NCBI GenBank assembly: GCA_049700195.1
Contig: JBNAVY010000011.1
Coordinates: 1-57,398, forward strand
Source: JBNAVY01 sp049700195
GTDB lineage: Bacteria; Bacillota; Thermoanaerobacteria; Thermoanaerobacterales; Thermoanaerobacteraceae
Direction: 5' to 3'
Length of the DNA stretch: 57,398 nt
Shown here: positions 32,487-41,994 of the stretch, piece after piece
Position numbering within the stretch: the first letter of the stretch is position 1
How the letters are laid out: every line of letters starts with the position of its first letter
The notes under the pieces: model-generated
The model's database searches: none
What the model was told of the DNA's origin: nothing
Seen by the model: the letters and a program-made list of their open reading frames with translations, nothing else
Program-made: the position numbers and the translations under genes

Positions 32487-33434
32487 ATGAAAAGATTTAA
32501 AGGTTTACTTGCTTTATTTTTAGTATTTATTTTAGCTTTTTCCCTTGCAGCTTGTTCAACAAATACAGTTACTAAACAACCAGATAATAATAAACCTGCA
32601 ACTGAAGCTGTTAAGACTCAGTTTCCTTTAAAAATAACTGACTTTTTAGGTCGCGAAGTTACAATAGTAAAAGCTCCTCAACGAATAGTATCCTTAGCTC
32701 CTTCTACAACAGAGATAATTTATGCTATAGGTGCAGGAGATAAAGTAGTTGGTGTTACAGATTATGATAATTATCCTGAACAGGTAAAAAACGTACCTAA
32801 GGTAGGAGGATTTAAAGGACCTAATGTAGAGGCAATTACTGCTCAAAAACCAGATGTAATATTTGCATCAAAATTATCTGGTAAAGAACAAATGGAAACA
32901 TTGGAAAAGATGGGGATACCAGTTGTTGTTTTAGAAGCTACAAATATTGATCAAATATATCAATCAATAAAGTTAATAGGAGAGATAACTGGTAATGATA
33001 AAAAAGCAGAAGAAGTTATATCAACTATGCAAAACAAAATAAAGGAAATTAGTGATAAAGTAAAAGATTTGCCAAAGGTAAGTACATTTTATCTTGTTTC
33101 ACTTGATGGAAACTGGACCGCAGGTAAAGGAACATTTATTGATGAGCTTATAAATATAGCAGGTGGTAAAAATGTAGCTGATGATGTAAATGGCTGGGCT
33201 CAGTACAGTATTGAAGAATTAGTTAAAAAAAATCCTGATGTTATAATCACTTCACCCCATGCAGGGAATGTGCAGGATATAAAAAACATGGCAGGATATA
33301 AAGATACTAATGCTGTTAAAAATGATAAGGTTTTTGTAATAAGTGATGATAATATAATTAACAGAGCTTCAAATAGAATTGTATTAGGACTCGAGGAAAT
33401 TGCAAAATTCTTACATCCGGAGGCATTTAAGTAA
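32487..33434 (+). CDS. btuF: Corrinoid (vitamin B12) ABC transporter substrate-binding lipoprotein
   Basis: Surface receptor of a BtuFCD-type importer. Lipoprotein signal (FSLAAC), a linker, then the class III binding-protein fold with TDFLGREVTIVKAPQRIVSL, VGVTDYDNYP and the C-terminal NRASNRIVLGLEEIA. 315 residues. AGGAGG precedes ATG 32487. Being first after the cobalamin riboswitch makes corrinoid, rather than iron-siderophore, transport the best call. It is followed by permease and ATPase genes with almost no spacing. Confidence 0.92.
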   Translation: MKRFKGLLALFLVFILAFSLAACSTNTVTKQPDNNKPATEAVKTQFPLKITDFLGREVTIVKAPQRIVSLAPSTTEIIYAIGAGDKVVGVTDYDNYPEQVKNVPKVGGFKGPNVEAITAQKPDVIFASKLSGKEQMETLEKMGIPVVVLEATNIDQIYQSIKLIGEITGNDKKAEEVISTMQNKIKEISDKVKDLPKVSTFYLVSLDGNWTAGKGTFIDELINIAGGKNVADDVNGWAQYSIEELVKKNPDVIITSPHAGNVQDIKNMAGYKDTNAVKNDKVFVISDDNIINRASNRIVLGLEEIAKFLHPEAFK

Positions 33435-33435
33435 G

Positions 33436-34428
33436 GTGAAAATCAAAAAAAGCTTATATTTTACTGCAGCATTTTTTATATTAATTTTTTCTGCGATTCT
33501 TTCAATTTCTGCAGGGGCTGTTGAAATTCCCCTGCAGGATGTATTAAATGTCTTTTTGGGAAAAGGAACAGAAATAAACAAGACAATAATATTTTCCTTG
33601 CGATTGCCTCGTCTTATTGTTTCAGCTTTTGTTGGCATGGGACTTTCTGTAGTTGGTACGTTTTTCCAAGGACTTTTAAGAAATCCTATGGCTGACCCAT
33701 ATATTTTAGGTGTTTCATCTGGAGCTGCTTTTGGAGCTACAATTGCAATAATATTAAACTTGGGGATATTTGGGCTAAGTTTTATGGCTTTTTTAAGTGC
33801 TCTTTTAACAGTTTTCTTTGTGTATACTATTTCAAAAACAGGTACCAGGGTATCTATGACAACAATGCTTCTTGCGGGAATTGCTGTAAGTGCATTTATA
33901 TCTGCAATCATTTCATTAATGATGCTTTTAAATCATGATCAGTTTTCTAGAATTGTTTTTTGGACAATGGGTGGTTTTGGCCTTGTGACTTGGAATAATG
34001 TTTATGTTTCTGCACCTATAATAACTGTTGGTTCATTTGTGATGTATCTTTTTTCCAGAGATGTAAATGCAATTTTGACAGGTGAAGAATCAGCAGAACA
34101 TTTAGGCGTTAATACTGAATTTGTAAAAAAACTTATTCTTGCAATAGGTTCATTAGTTACAGCATTATCTGTATCTGTTGGAGGAATTATAGGCTTTGTA
34201 GGGCTTATTGTACCTCATATTGCCAGATTAATTATTGGCCCTGATAATAGATATTTAGTCCCCTTTAGTGGTATTTTAGGTGCGGTATTTTTGATATTAG
34301 CTGATTTATTTGCAAGAGTTTTACTAAAACCTATGGAAATACCAATTGGAATAATAACTGCAGCTTTTGGGGGTCCATTTTTCTTGTATCTTTTAGTAAG
34401 AAGCAAGCAAAAAAGTGAAAGAATGTGA
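33436..34428 (+). CDS. btuC: Corrinoid ABC transporter permease (FecCD family)
   Basis: Membrane subunit with about ten helices, 330 residues. Family segments include SLRLPRLIVSAFVGMGLSV, RNPMADPYILGVSSGAAFGA and the ATPase-coupling loop GFVGLIVPHIARLIIG. The start is GTG 33436, one base after the btuF stop, with CGGAGG (33418-33423) upstream; a TTG further upstream in frame would lie inside btuF. Confidence 0.93.
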   Translation: MKIKKSLYFTAAFFILIFSAILSISAGAVEIPLQDVLNVFLGKGTEINKTIIFSLRLPRLIVSAFVGMGLSVVGTFFQGLLRNPMADPYILGVSSGAAFGATIAIILNLGIFGLSFMAFLSALLTVFFVYTISKTGTRVSMTTMLLAGIAVSAFISAIISLMMLLNHDQFSRIVFWTMGGFGLVTWNNVYVSAPIITVGSFVMYLFSRDVNAILTGEESAEHLGVNTEFVKKLILAIGSLVTALSVSVGGIIGFVGLIVPHIARLIIGPDNRYLVPFSGILGAVFLILADLFARVLLKPMEIPIGIITAAFGGPFFLYLLVRSKQKSERM

Positions 34429-34432
34429 TTAT

Positions 34433-35233
34433 ATGGATATTTTAAAGGTCGAAAATTTGTCTTTTTCATATGGTGAAAAAGAAATTATAAAAGGCATCGA
34501 TTTTAATATTGGTGAAAGTATGGTTCTTGGAATAATTGGACCTAACGGAAGTGGAAAGACTACTCTACTAAAAAATATATCTGGATATTTACAGCCATCA
34601 TTTGGGAATGTGTATGTATTAAATAAAAATATAAAACATCTTAATATAAAAGAAAAAGCAAAATATATAGGATATGTGCCTCAAGATATATTTTATGATT
34701 TTGATTTTACCTGTTATGATATTGTAATGATGGGTAGGACTCCCTATTTAAAGAGATTTCAATCAGAAAAATTGGAAGATAAACAAATTGTAAAAGAATC
34801 TATGGATATTACAAATACATGGCAATTTAAAGATAAAAGCATAAAAGAACTAAGCGGAGGAGAAAGGCAGCGTGTTTATATCGCAAGAGCATTAGCTCAA
34901 AGACCAAAGCTTATGCTTATGGATGAACCTGTTTCACATTTAGATATAAAATATCAATTAGAAATACTAAATTTAATAAAAGATTTAACCTTAAAAGGTA
35001 TTTTGGTAATTACTGTTCTTCATGATATAAATTTAGCTGCTCAATTTTGTGATAAAATTTTTATAATAAAAGATGGGAAAATTGAAGCTTCTGGGAAGCC
35101 TAGAGATGTTTTGACCGCAAAAAACATAAAAAATGTTTTTGAAACAGATGTTTTTATATTTGAAAATTCTGAAACAGGAAGTATTAATATTGTTCCATAT
35201 TTAAATAGAAGGGAGCAGCTTAGAGTTGTCTAA
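34433..35233 (+). CDS. btuD: Corrinoid ABC transporter ATP-binding protein
   Basis: ATPase of the importer, with Walker A GPNGSGKTT, Q-loop GYVPQD, signature LSGGERQR, Walker B LMLMDEPVSH and switch His in VLHDINL. 267 residues. The ATG at 34433 is 4 nt after the btuC stop and has a weak ribosome site, implying translational coupling. Its end overlaps cbiA by 8 nt. Confidence 0.93.
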   Translation: MDILKVENLSFSYGEKEIIKGIDFNIGESMVLGIIGPNGSGKTTLLKNISGYLQPSFGNVYVLNKNIKHLNIKEKAKYIGYVPQDIFYDFDFTCYDIVMMGRTPYLKRFQSEKLEDKQIVKESMDITNTWQFKDKSIKELSGGERQRVYIARALAQRPKLMLMDEPVSHLDIKYQLEILNLIKDLTLKGILVITVLHDINLAAQFCDKIFIIKDGKIEASGKPRDVLTAKNIKNVFETDVFIFENSETGSINIVPYLNRREQLRVV

Positions 35234-36623
35234 AACTTTTATGATTGCCGGTACACATTCTGGTGTAGGAAAAACAACAATAAGTTTAGGTATAATGGGA
35301 GTACTTGCAAAAGAATATAAAGTCATACCATTTAAGATTGGACCTGATTATATAGATACAGCATATCATAAATATGTTACAGGCAATTTTTCTGTTAATT
35401 TGGATTTATATATGTTAGGAGAAGAAAAACTTAAGGAACTTTATTATAAAAATTTATCTGGTGCAGATATTTCTATAATTGAAGGTGTTATGGGTCTGTA
35501 TGATGGCTTTTTTAATACATCATATGGAAGTACAGCACATATAGCAAAGATTTTGAATATTCCAGTAATCTTAGTAGTTGATGCTTCATCTATGGCTGCA
35601 AGTGTTTCAGCTTTAATAATGGGATATATAAATTATGATAAAAAAGTAAATATTATAGGTGTAATTCTTAACAAAGTAGGAAGTGATAGACACTATAATC
35701 TTTTAAAAGAAATTATAGAAAGAGATCTAGATATTAAAGTTTTAGGCTACTTACCACAGGATATTAAAATTGATTTTCCAGAACGACATTTAGGACTTGT
35801 ACCCGTACATGAAATGCCAGAAATAGATTATAAATTAGAACTATTATATGAACATATTAAGAGGAATATAGACTTAGACCAGATACTCAAAATTAGTAAA
35901 AGTGTTAATCAAGATTTATATACTAAAACCCATATTGGAAAAGTTAATAATAATTACAATATAAAAATAGCATACGCTTTTGATGAAGCTTTTAATTTTT
36001 ATTATAAAGATGGATTAAAAGTTTTTGAAGAAATAGGGGTTGAATTATTACCTTTTAGTCCACTTAACGATTTAACATTACCCGAAGATGTTCATGGATT
36101 ATATATTGGTGGAGGGTTTCCAGAAATTTTCGCAAATAGATTAAGTAAAAATAAAAGAATGCTTTTATCTATAAAAGAGGCGATTGATTCTGGAATGCCA
36201 ACATATGCTGAATGTGGTGGCTTTATGTATCTAACAAAATTAATAAAAAATCTTGATGAAGAAACATTTGAAATGGTTTCTGTATTTGATTCTGAAACGA
36301 TTATGACAAAGAGATTACAGAGGTTTGGATATGTAGAAGCAGAAGTAATAAAAGATAATATTTTATTTAAAAAGGGTGAAAAAATTAAAGGACATGAATT
36401 TCATCATTCAAAAATAGAAGGAGTTTTAGGAGAAAATAGCTATATTGTTCATAAACCAGGGCGAGAAGAAAAATGGGAATGTGGATATATATACAAAAAT
36501 TGTTTAGCTACTTATGTTCATATAAACTTATATACTTATAAAGAGTCAGTTAAAAGATTTGTTGAAAAATGCGATGAATACAAAAAAATGCATATTTTAC
36601 AGGAGGATAACTATGTCACTTAA
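35226..36623 (+). CDS. cbiA: Cobyrinate a,c-diamide synthase
   Basis: Glutamine-dependent amidotransferase that amidates carboxylates a and c of cobyrinate. The N-terminal P-loop domain has IAGTHSGVGKTT; the middle has EGVMGLYDGF; the C-terminal class I glutaminase has the nucleophile in PTYAECGGFMYL and a catalytic His in EFHHSKIEG. 465 residues. It starts at TTG 35226 with GGGAG upstream, overlapping btuD by 8 nt and cbiP by 11 nt. Confidence 0.95.
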   Translation: MSKTFMIAGTHSGVGKTTISLGIMGVLAKEYKVIPFKIGPDYIDTAYHKYVTGNFSVNLDLYMLGEEKLKELYYKNLSGADISIIEGVMGLYDGFFNTSYGSTAHIAKILNIPVILVVDASSMAASVSALIMGYINYDKKVNIIGVILNKVGSDRHYNLLKEIIERDLDIKVLGYLPQDIKIDFPERHLGLVPVHEMPEIDYKLELLYEHIKRNIDLDQILKISKSVNQDLYTKTHIGKVNNNYNIKIAYAFDEAFNFYYKDGLKVFEEIGVELLPFSPLNDLTLPEDVHGLYIGGGFPEIFANRLSKNKRMLLSIKEAIDSGMPTYAECGGFMYLTKLIKNLDEETFEMVSVFDSETIMTKRLQRFGYVEAEVIKDNILFKKGEKIKGHEFHHSKIEGVLGENSYIVHKPGREEKWECGYIYKNCLATYVHINLYTYKESVKRFVEKCDEYKKMHILQEDNYVT

Positions 36624-38136
36624 ATTGATGGTTCAGGGGACAGCTTCTTCAGTAGGTAAAAGCCTTTTAGTTGCTGCTTTTTGCAGGATTTTTAAGCAAG
36701 ATGGATTTAAAGTGGCTCCTTTTAAATCTCAAAACATGGCCTTAAATTCATATATAACATATGAAGGTTTAGAAATAGGCAGAGCTCAGGCAATTCAAGC
36801 AGAAGCAGCAGGTATTAAACCTTCCTTCCATATGAACCCAATACTTTTAAAACCTAGTTCAGATAAAAAAAGTCAAGTTATATTAAGAGGAAAAGTGTAC
36901 AAGAACATGTCTGCTATAGAATATCACAAATTTAAGCCAGAGCTTCTAAAACTTATAAAAGAAGATTTTGATATTTTAGCAGAACAAAACGATATAGTTG
37001 TTATAGAAGGTGCTGGAAGTCCAGCAGAGATAAATTTAAGAGACAAAGATGTTGTCAACATGGGCATGGCAGAACTTGTAAATTCCCCGGTTCTTTTAGT
37101 CGGAGATATAGATAGAGGTGGAGTTTTTGCTTCAATTGCAGGTACGCTACTTTTATTGCAAGAACATGAAAGAAAACGTATTGAAGGAGTTATAATTAAT
37201 AAATTCAGAGGCGATATTACGATTTTAGAACCAGGACTTAAAATGCTTGAAGATATTATTTACAAACCAGTTTTGGGTGTTATTCCGTATTCTGATATAC
37301 ATATTGATGAAGAAGATGGTGCAACAGACAAATTTTTTAGTAAAACAACGACTGGTGATATAGAAATATCTGTGTTAAATTTACCTCATATTTCAAACTT
37401 TACTGATTTTGAGCCCTTATCTAAAATTCCTGGTGTGAGGCTTAACTATATAAATAGAGGAGAAGAAATAAAAGATTGTGATGTTTTAATAATTCCTGGT
37501 ACTAAAAGTACAATATCTGACCTTAAAATAATTAAGGATTATGGCCTTGATAAGCAAATTTTAAATTTAAGAGAAAAAGGGAAATTTATTGTTGGAATAT
37601 GTGGTGGCTATCAAATGCTCGGCAAAACTATTAGTGATCCTAAAAAAATTGAAAGTCAAATAGAAGAAATTGAGGGCTTAGGCTTTTTAGATATAGGAAC
37701 AGTAATAGATGAACATAAAATAACAACACAAACTAAAGCAATTATAAGTGAAGAAATACCTTATATTTTGTCACCATTAAAGAACATTGTTGTAGAAGGA
37801 TATGAAATTCATATGGGTAAAAGCTACTTACTTAATAAATCGAAGAATTTCAGCAATGTTTTAGAAAGAAACAAACTTAAAATAAATGTTAGTGATGGCT
37901 GTGTAAGTGAAGATGGAAGAGTTTTTGGTACATATATACATGGAATATTTGAAAACAAGGATTTTACAAAAGAATTTATAAATATTGTCAGGACTTCAAA
38001 AGGACTACCACCATTAAATAATTTTGATGATTATAAAGACTATAAAGAAAATGAATATAACAGGCTTGCTGATATTGTAAGAAATTCAATAGACATGAAG
38101 GCTATATATAAAATTATCGAAAGGTACAAAGATTGA
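36613..38136 (+). CDS. cbiP: Cobyric acid synthase
   Basis: Adds the four remaining amide groups (b, d, e, g) to adenosylcobyrinate a,c-diamide. It shows the dethiobiotin-synthetase-like P-loop (QGTASSVGKS), PFKSQNMALNSY, VIEGAGSPAEINL, and a C-terminal glutaminase with the nucleophile in FIVGICGGYQMLG. 507 residues. ATG 36613 lies 5 nt after AGGAGG, inside the end of cbiA. Confidence 0.96.
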   Translation: MSLKLMVQGTASSVGKSLLVAAFCRIFKQDGFKVAPFKSQNMALNSYITYEGLEIGRAQAIQAEAAGIKPSFHMNPILLKPSSDKKSQVILRGKVYKNMSAIEYHKFKPELLKLIKEDFDILAEQNDIVVIEGAGSPAEINLRDKDVVNMGMAELVNSPVLLVGDIDRGGVFASIAGTLLLLQEHERKRIEGVIINKFRGDITILEPGLKMLEDIIYKPVLGVIPYSDIHIDEEDGATDKFFSKTTTGDIEISVLNLPHISNFTDFEPLSKIPGVRLNYINRGEEIKDCDVLIIPGTKSTISDLKIIKDYGLDKQILNLREKGKFIVGICGGYQMLGKTISDPKKIESQIEEIEGLGFLDIGTVIDEHKITTQTKAIISEEIPYILSPLKNIVVEGYEIHMGKSYLLNKSKNFSNVLERNKLKINVSDGCVSEDGRVFGTYIHGIFENKDFTKEFINIVRTSKGLPPLNNFDDYKDYKENEYNRLADIVRNSIDMKAIYKIIERYKD

Positions 38137-39089
38137 TGGAAGTTGTAATAGCATATTTTTTAGATTTGTTAATTGGTGATCCTCAAGGATATCCACATCC
38201 TGTAAGAATAATAGGCAGCTTAATAAAAAAAAGTGAAAACATAGTTTTTAAGCATTTTAAAAGTGAATATGGATTAAAAATAATGGGATATGTAATGACA
38301 GCTTTTATAGTAAGTTTTGTATTTATGTTTAATTATTATCTGATTTTATTTTCAGGATTTATTAATCTTTATTTAAAATTTATTATTAATGTATTATTAA
38401 TCTATACTACTATTGCAACAAAAGACCTGGCAAAGGCTTCTTGGAATGTCTATGAACCTCTAATAAATGGACAACTAAAAGATGCAAGAAAAAATTTATC
38501 TTTTATAGTCAGTCGTGATACAGAAATGTTAGATTATGAAGATATATCCAGAGGTACTATAGAAACAATTTCGGAAAATATTTCTGATGGTATAATTGCA
38601 CCTTTATTATATGCTTTTATTGGAGGAGCACCCCTTGCAATGGCATATAAAGCTGCTAGTACTCTTGATTCTATGGTTGGTTATAAAAATGAAAAGTATA
38701 AGTATTTTGGCTATGCCTCAGCAAAGCTTGATGATATATTAAATTTCATACCATCTCGATTAACAGGAGTTTTAATAGTATTATCTTCTTTTATACTTGG
38801 TTATGATTATAAGAATAGTTGGAGAATTTTTAAAAGAGACAGATTAAAACATGAAAGCCCTAATAGTGCTCATGGAGAAGCCGCAGTTGCAGGAGCATTG
38901 AATATACAGCTTGGAGGATTAAATTATTATTTTAAAAAACCTGAAATAAAACCGACTTTAGGAGACAAAAAGCAAAGAATTAAACCATCCCATATACAAC
39001 AAAGTATAAAAATAATGTATGTAACATCTTTTTTGGGCGTGATTATATTTTATATTTTAAAAATTCTATTTGTACATTTTATAATATAA
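38136..39089 (+). CDS. cbiB: Adenosylcobinamide-phosphate synthase
   Basis: Membrane enzyme that couples aminopropanol phosphate to adenosylcobyric acid. It has 317 residues and several hydrophobic segments. Family motifs: LIGDPQGYPHPVRIIG, the acidic ISDGIIAPLLYAFIGGAP, and SPNSAHGEAAVAGAL. Its ATG overlaps the cbiP stop by one base (TGATG), implying coupled translation. The partner aminopropanol phosphate comes from the decarboxylase at 40343-41428. Confidence 0.94.
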   Translation: MEVVIAYFLDLLIGDPQGYPHPVRIIGSLIKKSENIVFKHFKSEYGLKIMGYVMTAFIVSFVFMFNYYLILFSGFINLYLKFIINVLLIYTTIATKDLAKASWNVYEPLINGQLKDARKNLSFIVSRDTEMLDYEDISRGTIETISENISDGIIAPLLYAFIGGAPLAMAYKAASTLDSMVGYKNEKYKYFGYASAKLDDILNFIPSRLTGVLIVLSSFILGYDYKNSWRIFKRDRLKHESPNSAHGEAAVAGALNIQLGGLNYYFKKPEIKPTLGDKKQRIKPSHIQQSIKIMYVTSFLGVIIFYILKILFVHFII

Positions 39090-39110
39090 AATTCAAAAGG
39101 AGAGATTTAA

Positions 39111-39596
39111 ATGAAACAAGAAAATACATTAAAAAATGTCAGAACCTTAACTCTTGTTGCTATGCTTATTGCTTTGTCTGCAGTTGGAGCATTAATAAAA
39201 GTTTTTAACACAGTCGCTTTTGATTCCATGCCTGGCTATTTTGCAGCATTGTATTTAGGCGGCGGTTATGGTGCTGTTGTGATAAGTTTAGGTCATCTGC
39301 TTACAGCAGTTACTTCTGGCTTTCCTTTAGGAATAACAAATCATATTTATATAGCGTTGCAAATGGCTTTATATGCATATTTATTCAGGATATTTTATCA
39401 AAAATTTAATATATACATTGCTGTTATTCTTACAACAATTTTGAATGGTCCTGTATCTGCACTTTCGTTTGTTCCAATATTTGGATGGCCATTTTTTGCA
39501 GCTTGGGTTTTACCTCTAACAATAGCTTCCTTTGCAAATATATTTTTAGCATCATTAATATATAAAGCTATACCAAAAAGGAATGCTAAAAATTGA
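39111..39596 (+). CDS. cblT: ECF-type S component, probable alpha-ribazole transporter
   Basis: Small membrane protein (161 residues, about five helices) with the ECF substrate-binding fold; segments such as MPGYFAALYLGGGYGAVV and ITNHIYIALQMALYAYL are visible. It is coupled by a 4-nt overlap to an AIR-synthase-like gene. This pair matches the arrangement I recall for CblT/CblS of Listeria and Geobacillus, which import and phosphorylate alpha-ribazole. The shared ECF energising module would be encoded elsewhere. Substrate assignment rests on context and family, so another cobalamin precursor is possible. Confidence 0.72.
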   Translation: MKQENTLKNVRTLTLVAMLIALSAVGALIKVFNTVAFDSMPGYFAALYLGGGYGAVVISLGHLLTAVTSGFPLGITNHIYIALQMALYAYLFRIFYQKFNIYIAVILTTILNGPVSALSFVPIFGWPFFAAWVLPLTIASFANIFLASLIYKAIPKRNAKN

Positions 39597-40324
39597 TAGA
39601 AAAGTATAGAGATGTAGTAATTATTTATGAAGAAGATAAAGCTTTTGTAATATCATGTGACAGTCTGGGAGCTATTGGTAATAAGCCAAATGATATATTA
39701 AAAACTGATGAAGAAATTGTTGGACGAAACACTCTTAAAGTGGCTTTATCAGAAATTTTTTCTGTAGGTGCAAAACCTCTTGTGATTTCAGATACACTAA
39801 TGGTTGAAATGGATCCTTCAGGGGAAAAAATTTTGGATGGAATAAAAAAAGAGCTAGAGGAAAATGAAATTACTGATGTTATATTGACAGGGAGTACAGA
39901 AGAGAATTTTCCGGTTTCTGTAACAGGTATAGGAATAACTGCAATAGGTTGGGCAAAAAAAGATAATCTAAAGATAAAAAAAATAAAATCTGGCATGGAA
40001 GTTTGCCTTTTAGGATATCCAAGAGTTGGGAAGGAAGTTTTGATATCAAAAGATATCTTATCATTAAAAGATTTTATTTGTATATCAGAATCTGAAGAAA
40101 TAGTTGAAGCCATACCTGTTGGATCAAAAGGTATTAAATATGAAATATCAATTTTAGAAGAAATGTCAAATATGCAATTAAATATTAATACAAAAACAGA
40201 TATTAATTTTAATAAATCAGCAGGTCCATCAACATGTTGTCTTGTTGTGTATGAAAGTCAAAACAGAGCATTTATAGAAAAAATTACAAACAAGCCAATA
40301 ACTTACCTCGGAAAATTATTTTAA
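39593..40324 (+). CDS. cblS: Probable alpha-ribazole kinase (AIR-synthase fold)
   Basis: PurM/ThiL-type ATP-dependent enzyme, 243 residues. It shows the family features CDSLGAIGNKPND near the N-terminus, LSEIFSVGAKPLVISDTLMV (start of the AIRS core) and TGSTEENFPVSVTGIGITAIG. In Listeria, as I recall, CblS phosphorylates imported alpha-ribazole to the 5'-phosphate used for cobalamin assembly, bypassing CobT. The gene starts at TTG 39593, overlapping the transporter stop by 4 nt. No cobT occurs in the window, which strengthens the salvage interpretation. Confidence 0.72.
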   Translation: MIEKYRDVVIIYEEDKAFVISCDSLGAIGNKPNDILKTDEEIVGRNTLKVALSEIFSVGAKPLVISDTLMVEMDPSGEKILDGIKKELEENEITDVILTGSTEENFPVSVTGIGITAIGWAKKDNLKIKKIKSGMEVCLLGYPRVGKEVLISKDILSLKDFICISESEEIVEAIPVGSKGIKYEISILEEMSNMQLNINTKTDINFNKSAGPSTCCLVVYESQNRAFIEKITNKPITYLGKLF

Positions 40325-40342
40325 AAGAAAGGGGTGTAAGAA

Positions 40343-41428
40343 ATGCAAGAATATGAACATGGAGGTAATATATATGATTATAATATGACTTTGTTGGATT
40401 TTAGTTCAAATATTAATCCTTTAGGTGCACCATCAGGAATTTTTGAATATTTAAAAGAGATTGATTTACAGAAATATCCTGATATAAAATACAGAAATCT
40501 AAAAAAATCAATAAGTAAATATATTGGAAGTGAAACAGATAATATAATTGTTGGCAACGGAGCGGCAGAGCTTATACATCTTTTTGTAAGAGCTTTTAAT
40601 ATAAAAAAGCCATTAATACCATCTCCATCTTTTTTAGAATATGAAAGGGCTGTTAGGATAAATGGAGGAGAACCAATATATTTTAAATTGGAAGAAGAGG
40701 AGAGTTTTAAATTAAATTTTGCAAGACTTTTTATACAAATTGAAGAAGCAGACGGTTTAATTTTGGGGAATCCAAATAATCCAACAGGACAGGGAATTAT
40801 TAAAGAAGAAATTGGTATATTGCTAAAAAAGGCTGATATTTTAGATATACCTATTATGATTGATGAGGCGTTTATAGAATTTATAAAAGAACATAAAAAA
40901 TATGAAGCATTATCTTTTATAAAAAATCACAAAAAGCTTTTTATTGTGCGTGCTGCCACAAAGTTTTTTGGATTACCAGGATTAAGATTAGGATATGGAA
41001 TAGGAAGTATTCCTGTAATACAAAAACTAGAAGAATATAAAGAACCATGGACTGTAAATGCTTTTGCTGAAAGAATAGGAATAGAATTATTTAAAAATAG
41101 TGATTTCATAGAAAAAACAAAAGAATATATAAATAAAGAAATAGAATATATGCTTTCTTCTTTACGTAAAATCGATTATTTAATAGCTTTTGATACTAAA
41201 GCAAATTTTATACTATTAAAACTAAAAACAGGTAATGTAGTAAAATTAAAAGAAGAACTTCTAAAGAATGGAATACTTATAAGAGATGCTTCGAATTTTA
41301 GATATTTGGATAGTTTATATTTTAGAGTTGCAGTAAAAAGCCATGAAGATAATAAAAAATTAATTCAAATTTTAAGTAGTTATAACTATAAAGATTTTAA
41401 TGAAAATAAAGAAAGGATTTTGGCATAA
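40343..41428 (+). CDS. cobD: L-threonine-O-3-phosphate decarboxylase
   Basis: PLP enzyme making aminopropanol phosphate for the nucleotide loop. Class I aminotransferase fold, 361 residues. The opening EHGGNIYDY and SSNINPLG segments are typical of this decarboxylase. NPNNPTGQ marks the cofactor-binding region, and the Schiff-base lysine is in RAATKFFGLPGLRLGYG. GAAAGGGGTG precedes ATG 40343. It could in principle be a histidinol-phosphate aminotransferase, but its position inside the cobalamin operon favours CobD. Confidence 0.93.
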   Translation: MQEYEHGGNIYDYNMTLLDFSSNINPLGAPSGIFEYLKEIDLQKYPDIKYRNLKKSISKYIGSETDNIIVGNGAAELIHLFVRAFNIKKPLIPSPSFLEYERAVRINGGEPIYFKLEEEESFKLNFARLFIQIEEADGLILGNPNNPTGQGIIKEEIGILLKKADILDIPIMIDEAFIEFIKEHKKYEALSFIKNHKKLFIVRAATKFFGLPGLRLGYGIGSIPVIQKLEEYKEPWTVNAFAERIGIELFKNSDFIEKTKEYINKEIEYMLSSLRKIDYLIAFDTKANFILLKLKTGNVVKLKEELLKNGILIRDASNFRYLDSLYFRVAVKSHEDNKKLIQILSSYNYKDFNENKERILA

Positions 41429-41979
41429 TGAGTCTTGTTTTAATAACAGGGGGTGCAAGGTCTGGAAAAAGTGAATATGCAGAAAATCTTGCCAAAGTGA
41501 AAGGTGGGAATAATGTAACTTATATAGCAACTTCTATTGCCTTAGATGAAGAAATGAAAGATAGGATAAAAAAACACAAAGAAAGAAGACCAATTTTATG
41601 GAAAACTATAGAAACTTATAAAAATTTATATACGCAGATTATAAAAACTACAAATGAGGTTGTGTTGATTGACTGTTTGACAGTTATGATAACAAATATT
41701 TTAATGGAAGTTGATCTAACATGGGAAACAGCTAGTTCAAATGATATAAATCAAATAGAACAAATTATATCAAAAGAAGTCGAGGAAATTATAAAGGCAG
41801 CGAGAGAATCATCTAAATATATAATTGTAGTTACGAATGAAGTTGGTATGGGTTTAGTACCTGAATATAAATTAGGAAGGATATTTAGAGATATTGCAGG
41901 AAGAATGAATAAGAAACTGGCTTCGTGTTCTGATGAAGTATATCTAATGATTTCTGGCATAACTCTGAAGCTAAAATAA
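41428..41979 (+). CDS. cobU: Adenosylcobinamide kinase / guanylyltransferase
   Basis: Bifunctional enzyme that phosphorylates adenosylcobinamide and transfers GMP to it. The P-loop GGARSGKS is at residues ~8-15, the guanylylated histidine is probably His50 in KKHKERRP, and VVTNEVGMGLVP is near the C-terminus. 183 residues. Its start shares one base with the stop of the preceding gene. Confidence 0.95.
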   Translation: MSLVLITGGARSGKSEYAENLAKVKGGNNVTYIATSIALDEEMKDRIKKHKERRPILWKTIETYKNLYTQIIKTTNEVVLIDCLTVMITNILMEVDLTWETASSNDINQIEQIISKEVEEIIKAARESSKYIIVVTNEVGMGLVPEYKLGRIFRDIAGRMNKKLASCSDEVYLMISGITLKLK

Positions 41980-41994
41980 AGGAGATGCAACATA

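Noticed and set aside
33411..33911. A 166-codon minus-strand frame antisense to btuC
   Set aside because: It mirrors a hydrophobic permease frame; no start signal or family resemblance.
39625..40113. A 162-codon minus-strand frame antisense to the AIR-synthase-like gene
   Set aside because: Composition is that of a shadow frame and it sits inside a tightly coupled operon on the other strand.
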